Of a stretch of 64,000 nucleotides of DNA, positions 15,494 to 24,664 are shown one piece after another; the first letter of the stretch is position 1, and every line of letters starts with the position of its first letter. Origin of the DNA: Actinomycetota bacterium (GTDB lineage Bacteria; Actinomycetota; Acidimicrobiia; Acidimicrobiales; Ilumatobacteraceae); NCBI GenBank assembly GCA_016213625.1, contig JACQZZ010000013.1:89763-153762 (forward strand), read 5' to 3'. The position numbers and the translations under genes are program-made. Below the pieces are notes generated by a model. It did not search any database. It saw only the letters and a list, made by a program, of their open reading frames with translations, and was not told the DNA's origin.

Positions 15494-17818
15494 GTGAGTC
15501 CCGTGGTAGTCGTATCTCGGCCCTTCTCGTTCGACGAGGAAGATCCTCGCCCGATGTTGCAGCACCTCGACTCGTGGGCGCGGCACTCGCTCCGATCGCC
15601 GGAGGCCTGGGCGTCGGCGCTGGAACGATGCGGCCAGTGGGTCGACTACTCGGCGAGGAATCAGGTGTTGCTCGTGTCGTACGGAGTTGTCGGTCCGGTC
15701 GCCGGCGCAGCGACCTGGGAGCGGGTGGCCTCGACCGAGACCGGACGGAACTGCGCCGTGCGTGCAGGCGAGCACGGTCTCCCTGTGAGGGTGCCAGTCG
15801 TGTCCGAGGGGCCGACCACCAGTGAGCGGTCCCGCACAGGAGCCTCGTCAGAGTCGGTCGCACGCGGACTGCGCTGGGAGCCCGTCTTCGCACTCGAGCA
15901 GCTCGCGCGCCGGCCTCATCCTTCAACGCTCAATTCGGTCGCGGCTCCCAAGCTGTCGGCCGCCGACTGGATCGAAGTTGTACGTGTGGCGTCCGGCCGC
16001 GTGCTGGGACGGACCCCCAGGAAGGTGAGCGACCCTGAAGTCCAGCTGGCCTCCCTTGCGTCGAGGGTGACTCACGGGGCGGGCAGGGTGCGACTGCCAG
16101 ACGAGCTGGCGGCTCAGGCCGGTTGGCTTGTGGCCGACCGGCTCGGACTCGCCTCCGGCGCGATGCCGGCATTCGACCCGGTGGACTCGTCGGCACGCGA
16201 GAAGTGGCGAACGCTCGTCGATGTGCGCCATGCGGCGGGCGTTGTCATGGATGGCGTGTCGCACGGCCTCGGGGTGGACCTCGCACAATCTCCGATCCCT
16301 CGACACGAGTTGGTCGACGATCGTGAGGTGGCGCCCGGCCGGCGGAACTACCTCGCGCCGGCCGACCTGCGGGCACTGCCGATTGGCGTGTGGATCGAGG
16401 CTGGGCCGTACTCGCGATCTGAGTGGCTGTCACGAGGTGTCGCTGGTGCCGTCGGCGTCGGTTCGTTCTGCCGAGTGAACGAGCGCTCGTATCTGGGGGT
16501 CTACGAGACCCGCCAGGGAGCGATATGGCGACTCGAGACGACAGGGCGTGGCGCCCACCACGGGCTCGTGTGCGAAGGCACCGCCGACTCGCTCGCGGAG
16601 GGGAAGGAGGCCGCCTGCCACGCGCTGCAGGAGCGCTTTCCCGAAGTCGCTCGCTCCATTGAGGTGGCGGGCGAGTCCAGGGTGGTCGGCGCCTCGCTCG
16701 CGTGGATGCCGATGCCGGAAGCGCGTGACGAGCGAACGCTGCAGCGCGTGATCGACGATCGCGTCGCGGCGGTGGTGGCGCCGGGTCCAGGCGGTCGATG
16801 GCAGACATGGGCGACGGTGGACGGTGTGCTGAGACAGGGTCCACTTAGTGCCTCTGTCGACTCGGCCAAGGATGCGGCCGACGCGCTAGTCGCAGGAGCG
16901 TTGGCCGACCTCGCGATCTACGCGCCGGACCGGGCGGACCGCTTTGTTGCCGACCTCGCCGCGAGCGACAACTGGGATCGTTCGAAGGTGATCGCAGTTG
17001 TGGGTCACCGACTCTCTGACCACGACCGACAGTCGCTTGATGCGACTCAGGACCCGGTGGAGCTCGTCGACGCGCTGAATTCCACGGGTGTGCTCGCACC
17101 GCGCACGATCCTGGCTGTGCTTCGGGCCGAGGACGTGCCTCTGGACCTGGTCGTCGGACTTGTCCCTGCGATCGGTCTTGGTGTGCCCGAGGCGATCGCG
17201 GGCATCCACGAGTGTTGGGATGCAGATCGTCTCGACATTGCGGCCTCGATTGGCGCCACGGTCGAGGAGCTGCGCGCTGCCGGATGCACACCAACCGAGC
17301 TGCTCGCCGCCGCTCCCAGGGAGACTCTGCGAAGCCTCGACTCGCGCGAATGCACGTGGGAACGAGTCGGGCCGTCGCTCCTTGAAGCCGGCTACACGGT
17401 TGGGGAAGCGGTGGCGCACATCGCTGCGCACGCGCCGACTCCTCAGGCGTTCGTCGCTGGAGTGGTGACGCTCGTGGACGATGCTCCGACAGCATTCGCA
17501 TTCTCGGCACGCCGAGCCGGCCCCGAGGATCTCGCCGCTCTCTCCGAGCGCTACGAGCTCGACCCACGCGAGACGGCTCGCACCCTCGTCGACGCGTCGG
17601 TTCCGCTCGACCGAGCGATCGAAACGGTCCACCTCCGATGTGACCACGACGTCGACGCGACCTTCGAGCTGGCATCGTCGGTCCTAAGCGCCGATGGGCA
17701 GCTCATCAACCAGGTGTTGGCGGGCGAGCAGTGCGCTGTCGTCGAACTCCACGCCTACGACGTGACACGCGAGCTCGTTGATGCCGCGTCGCTTGCAGAT
17801 TCCGGAGTGGAACTGTGA
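15494..17818 (+). CDS. Large protein with ArdC N-terminal-like ssDNA-binding domain
   Basis: 774 residues from a GTG at 15494. Residues 10-110 match the pattern of the ArdC/LtrC-type N-terminal domain (WARHSLRSPEAWASAL, YSARNQVLLVSYG), which binds single-stranded DNA in mobile-element proteins. I see no HExxH zinc motif, so it is not a complete ArdC. From about residue 400 the chain is a series of loosely repeating helical modules, each with a helix-turn-helix look (GYTVGEAVAHIAAHAPT, YELDPRETARTLVDASVP). It overlaps the following small gene by four bases. A role in protecting or processing the incoming strand is an inference. Confidence 0.65.
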   Translation: MSPVVVVSRPFSFDEEDPRPMLQHLDSWARHSLRSPEAWASALERCGQWVDYSARNQVLLVSYGVVGPVAGAATWERVASTETGRNCAVRAGEHGLPVRVPVVSEGPTTSERSRTGASSESVARGLRWEPVFALEQLARRPHPSTLNSVAAPKLSAADWIEVVRVASGRVLGRTPRKVSDPEVQLASLASRVTHGAGRVRLPDELAAQAGWLVADRLGLASGAMPAFDPVDSSAREKWRTLVDVRHAAGVVMDGVSHGLGVDLAQSPIPRHELVDDREVAPGRRNYLAPADLRALPIGVWIEAGPYSRSEWLSRGVAGAVGVGSFCRVNERSYLGVYETRQGAIWRLETTGRGAHHGLVCEGTADSLAEGKEAACHALQERFPEVARSIEVAGESRVVGASLAWMPMPEARDERTLQRVIDDRVAAVVAPGPGGRWQTWATVDGVLRQGPLSASVDSAKDAADALVAGALADLAIYAPDRADRFVADLAASDNWDRSKVIAVVGHRLSDHDRQSLDATQDPVELVDALNSTGVLAPRTILAVLRAEDVPLDLVVGLVPAIGLGVPEAIAGIHECWDADRLDIAASIGATVEELRAAGCTPTELLAAAPRETLRSLDSRECTWERVGPSLLEAGYTVGEAVAHIAAHAPTPQAFVAGVVTLVDDAPTAFAFSARRAGPEDLAALSERYELDPRETARTLVDASVPLDRAIETVHLRCDHDVDATFELASSVLSADGQLINQVLAGEQCAVVELHAYDVTRELVDAASLADSGVEL

Positions 17819-18180
17819 GCGACGGGGCGTGCAGCGTTGAGTACAGCGAGGCGTGGATCGATGTCGCCGCCGCCGTTGAGTACCTCGGCGCCACCCACCG
17901 ACCCGGGCTCACGGTCTGGGACGCGCTCGCAGAGGCGGTGCGCTGGTGGATCGAGGGCGCGAGTTGGCAAGCTGACGCGGGTCGCGGAGGTGGCAGCCTT
18001 CCGTGGAGCGATCCCGACCCCTTGCGCACGGCGCTCGAGTCGCTGCTCGGAGTCGTGGGCCCTGCCGGCACACTTGATGGGCACGATCTGCCGACCGTCG
18101 TGGACGGCGCGCTGTGCGGTTGGCTGGATGCAATGGCCGAGGCGTTCAACGACGGTTCCAGATTCGCTCGTAGGGCATAG
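17815..18180 (+). CDS. Small uncharacterised protein coupled to the ArdC-N-like gene
   Basis: 121 residues; its GTG overlaps the stop of the large upstream gene, so the two are co-translated. It is acidic, Trp-containing and helical (EAWIDVAAAVEYLG, TVWDALAEAVRWWIEGA, LCGWLDAMAEAFNDG), with no membrane segment or signal. I do not recognise the family. Coupling suggests it works with the 774-residue protein. The 87 bases after it, before the convergent gene at 18268, show no clear terminator. Confidence 0.65.
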   Translation: MSDGACSVEYSEAWIDVAAAVEYLGATHRPGLTVWDALAEAVRWWIEGASWQADAGRGGGSLPWSDPDPLRTALESLLGVVGPAGTLDGHDLPTVVDGALCGWLDAMAEAFNDGSRFARRA

Positions 18181-18267
18181 TGCTGCTTCGGCACGTTTCT
18201 GTCCCCAGCCGAGCATTGCCGGAGAGTCGAGCAGCTCCAGAGGCGAGCGTGGGCGACCACCTGCGAG

Positions 18268-19140
18268 CTACAAGGCAAGTTCTGGCAAACCGGATCGCAT
18301 CGCGAACAGGGCCCACCCTCGCGAGGCCACATGGAAGGCCGTGAAGTAGTCAATCGCGAGAGTTTCAACACTGCCGGTGATTGTTGCTAGACCGATACCC
18401 TCCGGGCCCAGATCCGTAATGGTGGTGCCCGCTGCGCCGAAGTGGGGCCAGATGAATCCGTGCGCCGCTCCGGACATCACACGCCACCGCGACTCCAGCT
18501 GTGCTCGTTGACGTTGCTCGGGGACGGTCGCCTGCATGGCTGCAGGGATGATTATGTCAGTCAGATTCCAGCTGGTTGGTCCACCCAGGGGAGCAAGCAC
18601 TGCTCGGATTTCGTCGGATCGTTGCCTCATACGACCCATCTGCTCGTCCGCCGTCTGATGGATGTCGTCGATATGGAAGGTCCGGCTCACCTGAGCCCCG
18701 AATGCGAGATGGTTGCGGTAGTCCTCGAGCGCGAAAGTAAGCATCCGTCGTCGTCGCTCGTTCGCATCGTCGGGCGCAAGCATCCACACCGCGATGGAGC
18801 CGCTCATGAGAGCGGAACGTGCAAGCGTGCTCGTAACAGAAGGGAACAGTTCGCCAGCTTCGATCAGAAGTCGAATGGCGTGGAGATGCTCGCGAGCGCT
18901 GCCCAGGCTCGCGATACAGAGGGACGTCGGGGGCGCCCATGGCCAGACTCGGTCGTCATTCACGAGGTCGGCGTCGGGCCTGGGCTCGGGACGACTGGCG
19001 ATCACCGTTCTCCAACGGTCGAGTCGGCCGAACGTCTTGCGAAGCTCCACCATCGTCTCGGTATCGGAGGGCTCGTGGGGTTCATCAGCGTTCGTCGCGT
19101 CTTCGGTCACCACTCGATCTTCGCGTGTGACAGCCCCCAC
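18268..19140 (-). CDS. Uncharacterised helical protein, related to the one at 34512
   Basis: 290 residues as drawn; the first 30 are acidic and the start could be later, for example at a GTG ten codons in. The chain is mostly amphipathic helices: SAREHLHAIRLLIEAG, LARSALMSGSIAVWMLAP, RRRRMLTFALEDYRNHL, and an AAHGFIWPHFG segment. The same order of features (ARS...WxL.P, a basic helix ending in Asp, then S.xAHG) appears in the 303-residue protein at 34512, so the two look like distant paralogues. It lies directly downstream of the relaxase on the same strand, 39 bases away. Function unknown. Confidence 0.65.
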   Translation of the reverse strand: MGAVTREDRVVTEDATNADEPHEPSDTETMVELRKTFGRLDRWRTVIASRPEPRPDADLVNDDRVWPWAPPTSLCIASLGSAREHLHAIRLLIEAGELFPSVTSTLARSALMSGSIAVWMLAPDDANERRRRMLTFALEDYRNHLAFGAQVSRTFHIDDIHQTADEQMGRMRQRSDEIRAVLAPLGGPTSWNLTDIIIPAAMQATVPEQRQRAQLESRWRVMSGAAHGFIWPHFGAAGTTITDLGPEGIGLATITGSVETLAIDYFTAFHVASRGWALFAMRSGLPELAL

Positions 19141-19179
19141 TCCGGCGCCGTCTCGGCGGGCCAGCAGCGTATGACGCGG

Positions 19180-22100
19180 CTAAATCTCAAGGTCGAACGA
19201 GTCGACGGCAGCCGAGGACTGCAGCTGCGGCACGCGAGAATTGGCTAGCTCTCGATCGATCTCCTGGAGTTCGACCACGTGGGGCCAGTGCTCCAGGATC
19301 CATGCTCGGCGATCGGCCTGGCCGTTGAGGGCGTCGCGTAGGAGTTCGGCGGTGTCGTCGAGGGTGAGTTGGCCCGCGGCGAGGTCGGCGATGACGTGCC
19401 GCCAGTCGGCCGGTGCTTCGTCCAGGATCTGCTGCAGCTCGGCGCGGCGGTGAAGGAGCTCGTCGGAGGTTGGCACCTGAAGCGGCTGGGTCTCCAGCCG
19501 GTCGGTGGTGGCGAGCCAGGTCCGGGTGAAGGCGAGGTGCTCTTGCAGTTGCTCCCAATGCATCACTGCAGGACTGAATTCCGGTTGAGGGCCGAGCCCG
19601 GCCTCTCCGTCGGGTAGCTGACGGCTCGAACGCCAACGAGCGATCGACTCGACGGCGTCGTCCCACGTGACGGAGCCGACAACGTCAAGGGGACGATGGC
19701 CGACGAGCTTCGTGAGCCACGCCGGCCGGTCGGCGGTGAGTGCGTTGGCTGCACTCTCCACGTGTTGGCGCACGGCTCGCTCGAAGGTGCGGGCATCGCC
19801 CGGCTCCACGCCGAAGGTTCGGACGTGATCGCCCCACTGTCCGATCAGCTGGTCAGCCTCGGCGCGACGAGCGGAGAGGTGCTGCTCCGCAGCGGGAGTG
19901 AGCGGCCGAAGGTCGGGAGTGTGTGCTTCTACGATGCGAAGGTCAGCCCAGTCGAACGTCCTGGTGGCCTCCCGTCCGCTCTCGGCGATGAAGTGCAGGG
20001 TGGCAGTTCCGTGGGTGTCGTCGAACGCGACCACGATGCCGAGGTTGTGCCGGTCACCGGGGCTGAAGGTGGCGCCGATCGACATGTGGCGGGCGATCCC
20101 GTCGACGAGAGTGAGTCGTTCGAGAAGGTCGAGTGCGTTGTGGCCGAGGTGGTTGGTGGCATTCCGCTCGGCGGAGACCGCGAGGTTTCGCCGCTCTTCA
20201 AGCTCACTGAGGGACAGGTGCCTGGCAAGGCGATCGATGCGCTCGATGTCGTGGTCGAGGCTGTGGGCGAGTTGCTTGGCGTGGGACCGGCTGACTCGCT
20301 CGACGAGGTCCTGCTCGACATCGCCAACCTGGTCCCAGTCGGGCGTCAGGTCGCTGTCGTGCCGTTGAATTTCGGCGGAGGCCTGGCGGTGAAGCTCAGC
20401 CGCTTCGGGATCGGTGAGGAAGATCCAGTTCTCATGGCTCCCGCGTGACAGCTCGACGTACGCGCCCTCCCGGTACAGGCCGTCCGCACCTACGGCGATG
20501 GCGAGGTCCCAGGTTCCTCCTTGGGCTCGGTGTGTGGTGAGGGCGTATGCGTGCGTGAGTGCTCCGCCCCGCCGGAGGTAGCGGTCCGTGAGCGTCACCT
20601 CGTCGCCAGCGTCGAGCCGGACGGTGATCTGCGAGTCCGCGATTGCCGTGACGATTCCAGCTTGGCCGTTGGCGATGTCCAACAGATCGCCTTCGATTGT
20701 CCGCTCCGTGCTGTTCCGCCGGACGATGACGCGCTCGCCGAGGCGGAAGGAATGCGGCCCGAAGCCAGCGGGGTCGTCCGTCAGCTCACCGTTCTCGACC
20801 AACCGCTCGATGACGGTGGCGTTCAGGCGGTCGACCGTCTGGTTCGTGCCGGCGAGCAGGACCGGGTTGAGACCCTGAGCTCGTGCCGCGAACCACCGAT
20901 CGACCGCGCCGCAAATCATCTCGTCATGCGTCTCCGTCACCACGACTCGATCGTTGGCAAGGTAGGCATCGACCGCACGCGCGACGCTGCCGGATCGGAG
21001 CTGCTCGAGCGCGATCTGTTCCCACTGGTGGCGTTGGCGGCGATTCACGGTGAGCTCGGCGACGGTGGGTGAGTGCGTGGCTGCGTAGGCGAAGCCGCCG
21101 CCCGCGCCGACTTCGGGCAGCTGGTGGTGGTCGCCAACGAGTAGAACGCGGCCACCAGCGGCCACTTGGCGAGTGACAACACACTGGAGCGTGCGGATGT
21201 CGGCCATGCCCGCCTCGTCAATGATGAGGAGCGAGTGAGCGGTGGGTGCGTCGTGCTGGCGATCCCAGGCAAGCAGCAACGAGTGGAGCGTGCGCGCCGG
21301 GACTTGCGCTCCGCCGGCCAGTTCGAGGGCGGCGCGTGCCGATGGCGCAGCTCCATGGACGTGCCAGCCTGCGGTCTCGAAGACGGTGCGCACAGCGTCC
21401 ATCGTGAAGGTCTTGCCGGTGCCTGCGGGGCCGACCAAGACGGCTACTTGGTTGTCAGCGGAGGCAACCGCACGAACGGCTGCTGCCTGGTCGGAGCCGA
21501 GTGCTCCGAAGCCAGCGATTACCGAAGCAAGCTGAGCGGCCGGGACTGCGGCAGCGGAGTCACGAGCATCGAGCGCTCGAATGAACTGTGACTCGACGTC
21601 CATCAACTCTCGGCTCGTCCAACGCTGCACGCCGTCCCGGCCCGCCTCGACGGGAATGACCAGTGGTGAGGAGAGCGCCCGAGCAGCGATCCGCTCCAAT
21701 GTCTCGATGGTGGCGCCGTGGCCCTGGCGAGCGGCGATGGCTCGGACGAGGTCGGGTTCGGTGAACGTTGACCGATCGCTCGTCAGGTCCACGCGCAGAA
21801 CGTGCTCGATCCATTCCTCGGGATCAACGATTCGCTCGATCTGCTCTGGGTTGCCGTGCTCATCGAATGCAACGCCTTCGAGACGCCAGACCTCATCGTA
21901 TGCCGGCGCGGTACGAGCCTGGTACCAGCCGACCAGTCGCTCGGCTTCGGCCGGGCCCCATCCGGCAGCCTCGGCCTCGACCTTCCAGGCTTCGTCGAAG
22001 CGGTGACCTTCGAGTTCGCGCTTGTGCCGCCTCGTCGCAAGCACCGCCTCCTGGCGACCCTCAGGTGTATCGGGAGTGCCTGTCGCAGCGAGCCACGCGT

Positions 22101-22896
22101 CGATCTCGTTCGTGCGCTTCGAGAAGGTGTCGAGCAACTGCTGCGGGATGCCCGCGATCTCCGGCACGTGTCGACCGGGCCGCCACTCGACACCGAGCGA
22201 GTGGGACAGCTCGGTGCGGTACACGGCCTGGAACACCTCGCCGGCGGCTCGAACGTGCCGGTAGAGGTCGGGGTGGGTGAACGCCGACCATTTGCCGTCG
22301 GTCCCCTCGGCGAGGTTGGCAACCAGTGTGTGCCAGTGCAACAGCGGGTCACCGGCTCGAGAAGTGCGGTGGCGGAACGACGCTGCCACGACGCCAGAGG
22401 TGGGCAGCTGGCGGGGGCCGGCGCCTGGCTCGTCGGCATGGGCAGCAAGCCACGCTTGATTGTGCGAGCCGCGCCGGACGCGGATTGCCTCGCGCTCGAT
22501 CCAGCCGATGGCAGCGACCATCGCCACCTCTCCCGCCTCGATCATCGCTCCCTGCACTCGGGGGTCGTCGGAGACGGCGTAGAGCACTGATGCGGACTTC
22601 GGAGCCTTGAACGTGAGGTCGAAGCCTGGAACGCGCCGGGGATGCGGATGTTGCCGATCACCGTTGGGCGTGAGCCCGCCGACACCTGGCGCCAAGCCAG
22701 CAAGCACCGCTTGAAGATCCTCAGCCACGACATCGCCGCCGAGACCGAGCCGCTTCGCGCCGCCGCCCACCCACACACCGTTCGCTTCGCCGGCGTCGGT
22801 GTAGTAGGCGTCGAGGGACTCCGCAACGCCCGACAAGTGGTACGCCTCCTGTCCCACGCGGAGCTTTGCAATCGAGAGCACGACCCCAACGGACAC
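19180..22896 (-). CDS. MobF-family relaxase-helicase (TrwC/TraA type)
   Basis: 1238 residues from the ATG at 22896. The N-terminal relaxase has the paired tyrosines YY at residues 31-32 that cleave and join the nicked strand, and the metal site HWHTLVAN at about residue 187. The C-terminal half is a superfamily 1 helicase with Walker A VGPAGTGKTFTMDAV at about residue 488, then IIDEAGMADI and LVGDHHQLPEVGAGGGF. The very C-terminus is helical and probably contacts the coupling protein. This is the key transfer initiator, nicking at an oriT that should lie nearby. It is on the opposite strand from the channel genes and follows a small-gene cluster. Confidence 0.93.
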   Translation of the reverse strand: MSVGVVLSIAKLRVGQEAYHLSGVAESLDAYYTDAGEANGVWVGGGAKRLGLGGDVVAEDLQAVLAGLAPGVGGLTPNGDRQHPHPRRVPGFDLTFKAPKSASVLYAVSDDPRVQGAMIEAGEVAMVAAIGWIEREAIRVRRGSHNQAWLAAHADEPGAGPRQLPTSGVVAASFRHRTSRAGDPLLHWHTLVANLAEGTDGKWSAFTHPDLYRHVRAAGEVFQAVYRTELSHSLGVEWRPGRHVPEIAGIPQQLLDTFSKRTNEIDAWLAATGTPDTPEGRQEAVLATRRHKRELEGHRFDEAWKVEAEAAGWGPAEAERLVGWYQARTAPAYDEVWRLEGVAFDEHGNPEQIERIVDPEEWIEHVLRVDLTSDRSTFTEPDLVRAIAARQGHGATIETLERIAARALSSPLVIPVEAGRDGVQRWTSRELMDVESQFIRALDARDSAAAVPAAQLASVIAGFGALGSDQAAAVRAVASADNQVAVLVGPAGTGKTFTMDAVRTVFETAGWHVHGAAPSARAALELAGGAQVPARTLHSLLLAWDRQHDAPTAHSLLIIDEAGMADIRTLQCVVTRQVAAGGRVLLVGDHHQLPEVGAGGGFAYAATHSPTVAELTVNRRQRHQWEQIALEQLRSGSVARAVDAYLANDRVVVTETHDEMICGAVDRWFAARAQGLNPVLLAGTNQTVDRLNATVIERLVENGELTDDPAGFGPHSFRLGERVIVRRNSTERTIEGDLLDIANGQAGIVTAIADSQITVRLDAGDEVTLTDRYLRRGGALTHAYALTTHRAQGGTWDLAIAVGADGLYREGAYVELSRGSHENWIFLTDPEAAELHRQASAEIQRHDSDLTPDWDQVGDVEQDLVERVSRSHAKQLAHSLDHDIERIDRLARHLSLSELEERRNLAVSAERNATNHLGHNALDLLERLTLVDGIARHMSIGATFSPGDRHNLGIVVAFDDTHGTATLHFIAESGREATRTFDWADLRIVEAHTPDLRPLTPAAEQHLSARRAEADQLIGQWGDHVRTFGVEPGDARTFERAVRQHVESAANALTADRPAWLTKLVGHRPLDVVGSVTWDDAVESIARWRSSRQLPDGEAGLGPQPEFSPAVMHWEQLQEHLAFTRTWLATTDRLETQPLQVPTSDELLHRRAELQQILDEAPADWRHVIADLAAGQLTLDDTAELLRDALNGQADRRAWILEHWPHVVELQEIDRELANSRVPQLQSSAAVDSFDLEI

Positions 22897-23001
22897 GCCC
22901 GTCCACCCTTGGGTGATTATCTGTGCAAGAAGACCGCCCCTCGGGCACCACCGTCTCGAGTGGACCGTGCCGACAGCGGATCAACGCCGGGCGGACGCGA
23001 A

Positions 23002-23032
23002 GATGCCCCGGCCCTGAGCGGACCGGGGCATC
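23002..23032. other. Perfect 10-bp inverted repeat between relaxase and upstream genes
   Basis: GATGCCCCGG and CCGGGGCATC, separated by 11 bases, form a strong hairpin 21 bases downstream of the stop at 23054 and about 105 bases upstream of the relaxase start. It could be a transcription terminator for the small-gene operon, but no U-run follows on the minus strand (TTCGCG). Strong inverted repeats beside the relaxase gene are also typical of oriT, so this 22897-23053 stretch is the best oriT candidate in the window. I see no known nic sequence. Confidence 0.45.
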
Positions 23033-23053
23033 AAGTTTGCGTTGTGGAGTGGA

Positions 23054-23365
23054 TCAGTAGTCGCTGGGCCAGAGGATGGTCGTCGCAGTGTCGGGATCGT
23101 CGAGGTCGTCGGTGATGATCCACACGGCGTCCTCGTCGGTGTCGGCGGCCAGCGAATCCGAGACCACGAAGCGCGAGAACAGTCGACCTTCGTGACGGCG
23201 GAGCGCGAGTTGGTTTGCTGCTCGGTCCTCGTGGTCCAGGTCGCCCCAGTCGCTGTTGTCGTGGCGGGCCAGGCACTCCGCCAGCCACGCTTGCCGCTCG
23301 ATGTCGTCGTCGGCCCAAGCGGCGACGTAGGCCGTGATCACCACAGTCGACGGGTCGACGATCAT
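23054..23365 (-). CDS. Small acidic uncharacterised protein
   Basis: 103 residues from the ATG at 23365, which overlaps the stop of the 81-residue gene (ATGA). It is highly acidic, with WADDDIERQAWLAECLARHD, a central FSRFVVSDSLAADTDE segment and a C-terminal DDLDDPDTATTILWPSDY. No motif is recognised. Strong acidity is found in DNA-mimic antirestriction proteins, and ArdC is encoded just upstream, but this is only a possibility. It is the last gene before the relaxase. Confidence 0.65.
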   Translation of the reverse strand: MIVDPSTVVITAYVAAWADDDIERQAWLAECLARHDNSDWGDLDHEDRAANQLALRRHEGRLFSRFVVSDSLAADTDEDAVWIITDDLDDPDTATTILWPSDY

Positions 23366-23607
23366 GACCACACCTCGTCGTCGGCGAAGCGGTCGTCGTA
23401 GGCGGCCTCGAGGTGTTCGTCCGGAGAGCCATCGATCGCCGGTCGAGCGATTCGGCCGGCCTCGTCGAGGAGTGCGATGCGATCTTCGCCCACGGGCGTG
23501 AAGCCACCGCCGTGAAGCCAAGCGATCAGATCTCGTGCGGCGTCGATCCGTTCGTCGAGCTCGGCGTCGGGGTCGCGCATGACGCGCATTGCGGTGGTCG
23601 GGTCCAT
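23362..23607 (-). CDS. Small uncharacterised acidic protein
   Basis: 81 residues from the ATG at 23607, supported by AGGAG nine bases upstream; a longer frame reading into the repeat at 23641 is rejected. It contains RDPDAELDERIDAARDLIAWLHGGGF and an acidic C-terminus (LEAAYDDRFADDEVW). It is coupled to the following 103-residue gene by an ATGA overlap. It lies 33 bases downstream of repeat copy A, so its expression may be controlled by that element. No family is recognised. Confidence 0.65.
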   Translation of the reverse strand: MDPTTAMRVMRDPDAELDERIDAARDLIAWLHGGGFTPVGEDRIALLDEAGRIARPAIDGSPDEHLEAAYDDRFADDEVWS

Positions 23608-23640
23608 GTGGCTGCTCCTGTCGTTCGCCCGCTGAGATGC

Positions 23641-23775
23641 CGGGTTCGTCGTTACGGGTGGCGTCGCCGACGAACGGCCGGTCAACCCGAAGGGCTCGGC
23701 CCCGAGCTTGCGAGTGGGCTTGACCGGCCGTGAGCGGGGACGCGCCCACTGCACCCGCCCGGCGGGCGGCAACGT
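23641..23775 (-). repeat. 135-bp structured repeat, copy A
   Basis: First of three equal-length (135 bp) copies that align without gaps (others at 24304 and 25592). Read on the minus strand it ends 33 bases before the ATG of the 81-residue gene. It can form three stems: a 6-bp stem with a three-base loop, a central 11-bp stem (arms CGGCCGGTCAA and TTGACCGGCCG), and a 7-bp stem (TTCGTCG with CGACGAA) nearest the gene. Copy B preserves the pairing by compensatory changes. A structured mRNA leader or repeated protein-binding site is likely. Confidence 0.75.
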
Positions 23776-23829
23776 CACCGCTACGCCGAGCGTGGCGAGC
23801 GGCACCCTCCGCCGCTCGCCACGAGTCGG

Positions 23830-24207
23830 TCAGGCCGTCGGCTGGTAGGCAATCGCCAGGCACTCGGGGAGGCAGGCCAGCTGTCGCTCGGTGAGCGTCG
23901 GAAGGTTGAGGCGGATCGTCACGACGTCGGTGGCGAGGAAGGTGACCACATGGAACTGGCTGAGCCGCTCCAGGCTGGCCCAGAGCTTGCACCGGTTCCC
24001 TGCCAGGCCGACTGACCGAGCAAGCACCGCGGTGTCCCAGCAGGTCTCGTTGTAGACGGCGTGGCGGGCGAGCAGGTAGGCCAGCACGGTTGCGGTCGGT
24101 CCTAGGACGGGGAGCCACCACCAGATGTCGTCGCTGTCGGTGCGGTGTGGTCCGTCGCAGTGGTCGGCGATCACTCGCACGCTGGTCGGTCGGGTCGTGT
24201 CGTTCAT
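23830..24207 (-). CDS. Probable winged-helix DNA-binding protein
   Basis: 125 residues from the ATG at 24207, with GGAGGAG six bases upstream. The centre has a helix-rich DNA-binding look: GPTATVLAYLLARHAVYNE, CWDTAVLARSVGLAGNRCKLWASLERL, then VVTFLATDVVTIRLNLPTL, which fits helix-turn-helix followed by a beta wing. Proteins of this type recur in actinobacterial mobile elements, and it may regulate transfer genes. It is transcribed from downstream of repeat copy B, whose end lies 96 bases before the start codon. Confidence 0.6.
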   Translation of the reverse strand: MNDTTRPTSVRVIADHCDGPHRTDSDDIWWWLPVLGPTATVLAYLLARHAVYNETCWDTAVLARSVGLAGNRCKLWASLERLSQFHVVTFLATDVVTIRLNLPTLTERQLACLPECLAIAYQPTA

Positions 24208-24303
24208 CGGGAGCTCCTCCGGGGATTGGGGTGTCCGAACGGAGCGGCCGAGTGCTTCCCCAAGACTCGACCGCTCCGACCGGCGACCCGCCCGTTGAGT
24301 GGG

Positions 24304-24438
24304 CGGGCTTGCTCTTACGGGTGGCGTCGCTAGCGACCACCCGGTCAACCCGAAGGGCTTGGCCCCGAGCTTGCGAGCGGGCTTGACGGGGTGGGAGCAG
24401 CGACGCGCCCACCGCAACCGCCCGAAGGGCGGCAACGG
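24304..24438 (-). repeat. 135-bp structured repeat, copy B
   Basis: Second copy, the most divergent. Relative to A and C, paired positions change together: position 34/91 A-T to C-G, 36/89 G-C to A-T, 37/88 G-C to C-G in the central stem, and 9/30 T-A to C-G and 10/29 C-G to T-A in the small stem. One G-G mismatch (40/85) and one C-T mismatch (11/28) remain. The loop core, including GTCAACCCGAAGGGC and CGAGCTTGCGAG, is nearly identical in all copies. This is the pattern expected of selection on structure plus a conserved loop sequence. Confidence 0.75.
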
Positions 24439-24499
24439 CACGAGCTGCCGGCTCGCTCACGCTGGGCTGAACCGCTCACCCGACCACTCACTGCACCAC

Positions 24500-24664
24500 T
24501 CACTCGGCCGGGAGAGCGTGGTCCGGTTCCGCTACGGAGACAGACGCGGCCCGGCTCGCTTCTATGGCTGCGCACACGACCTCGACGGCAACGATCTGTC
24601 GGTGGTCGAGGTCCGCCACCCAGATCAGGCGGCGGACCTCCCTCACAGCATCGTCGACTCTCAC
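24500..24664 (-). CDS. Small protein coupled to ardC
   Basis: 54 residues from a GTG at 24664 whose last two bases overlap the ardC stop codon (GTGA). The sequence VRVDDAVREVRRLIWVADL continues into a hydrophobic/Val-rich stretch and an Ala/Ser/Glu-rich tail. Codon use is like its neighbours. No family recognised. Stop-start overlap with ardC is the main support; it is too short to judge further. Confidence 0.4.
   Translation of the reverse strand: MRVDDAVREVRRLIWVADLDHRQIVAVEVVCAAIEASRAASVSVAEPDHALPAE

Noticed and set aside
14609..15775. 388-residue minus-strand frame
   Set aside because: It lies opposite two plus-strand genes and is Arg/Pro-rich without domain pattern, as expected of a shadow in high-GC DNA.
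23054..24460. 468-residue continuous minus-strand frame
   Set aside because: It runs through two structured repeats; three separate genes with their own ribosome sites or overlaps explain the coding better.
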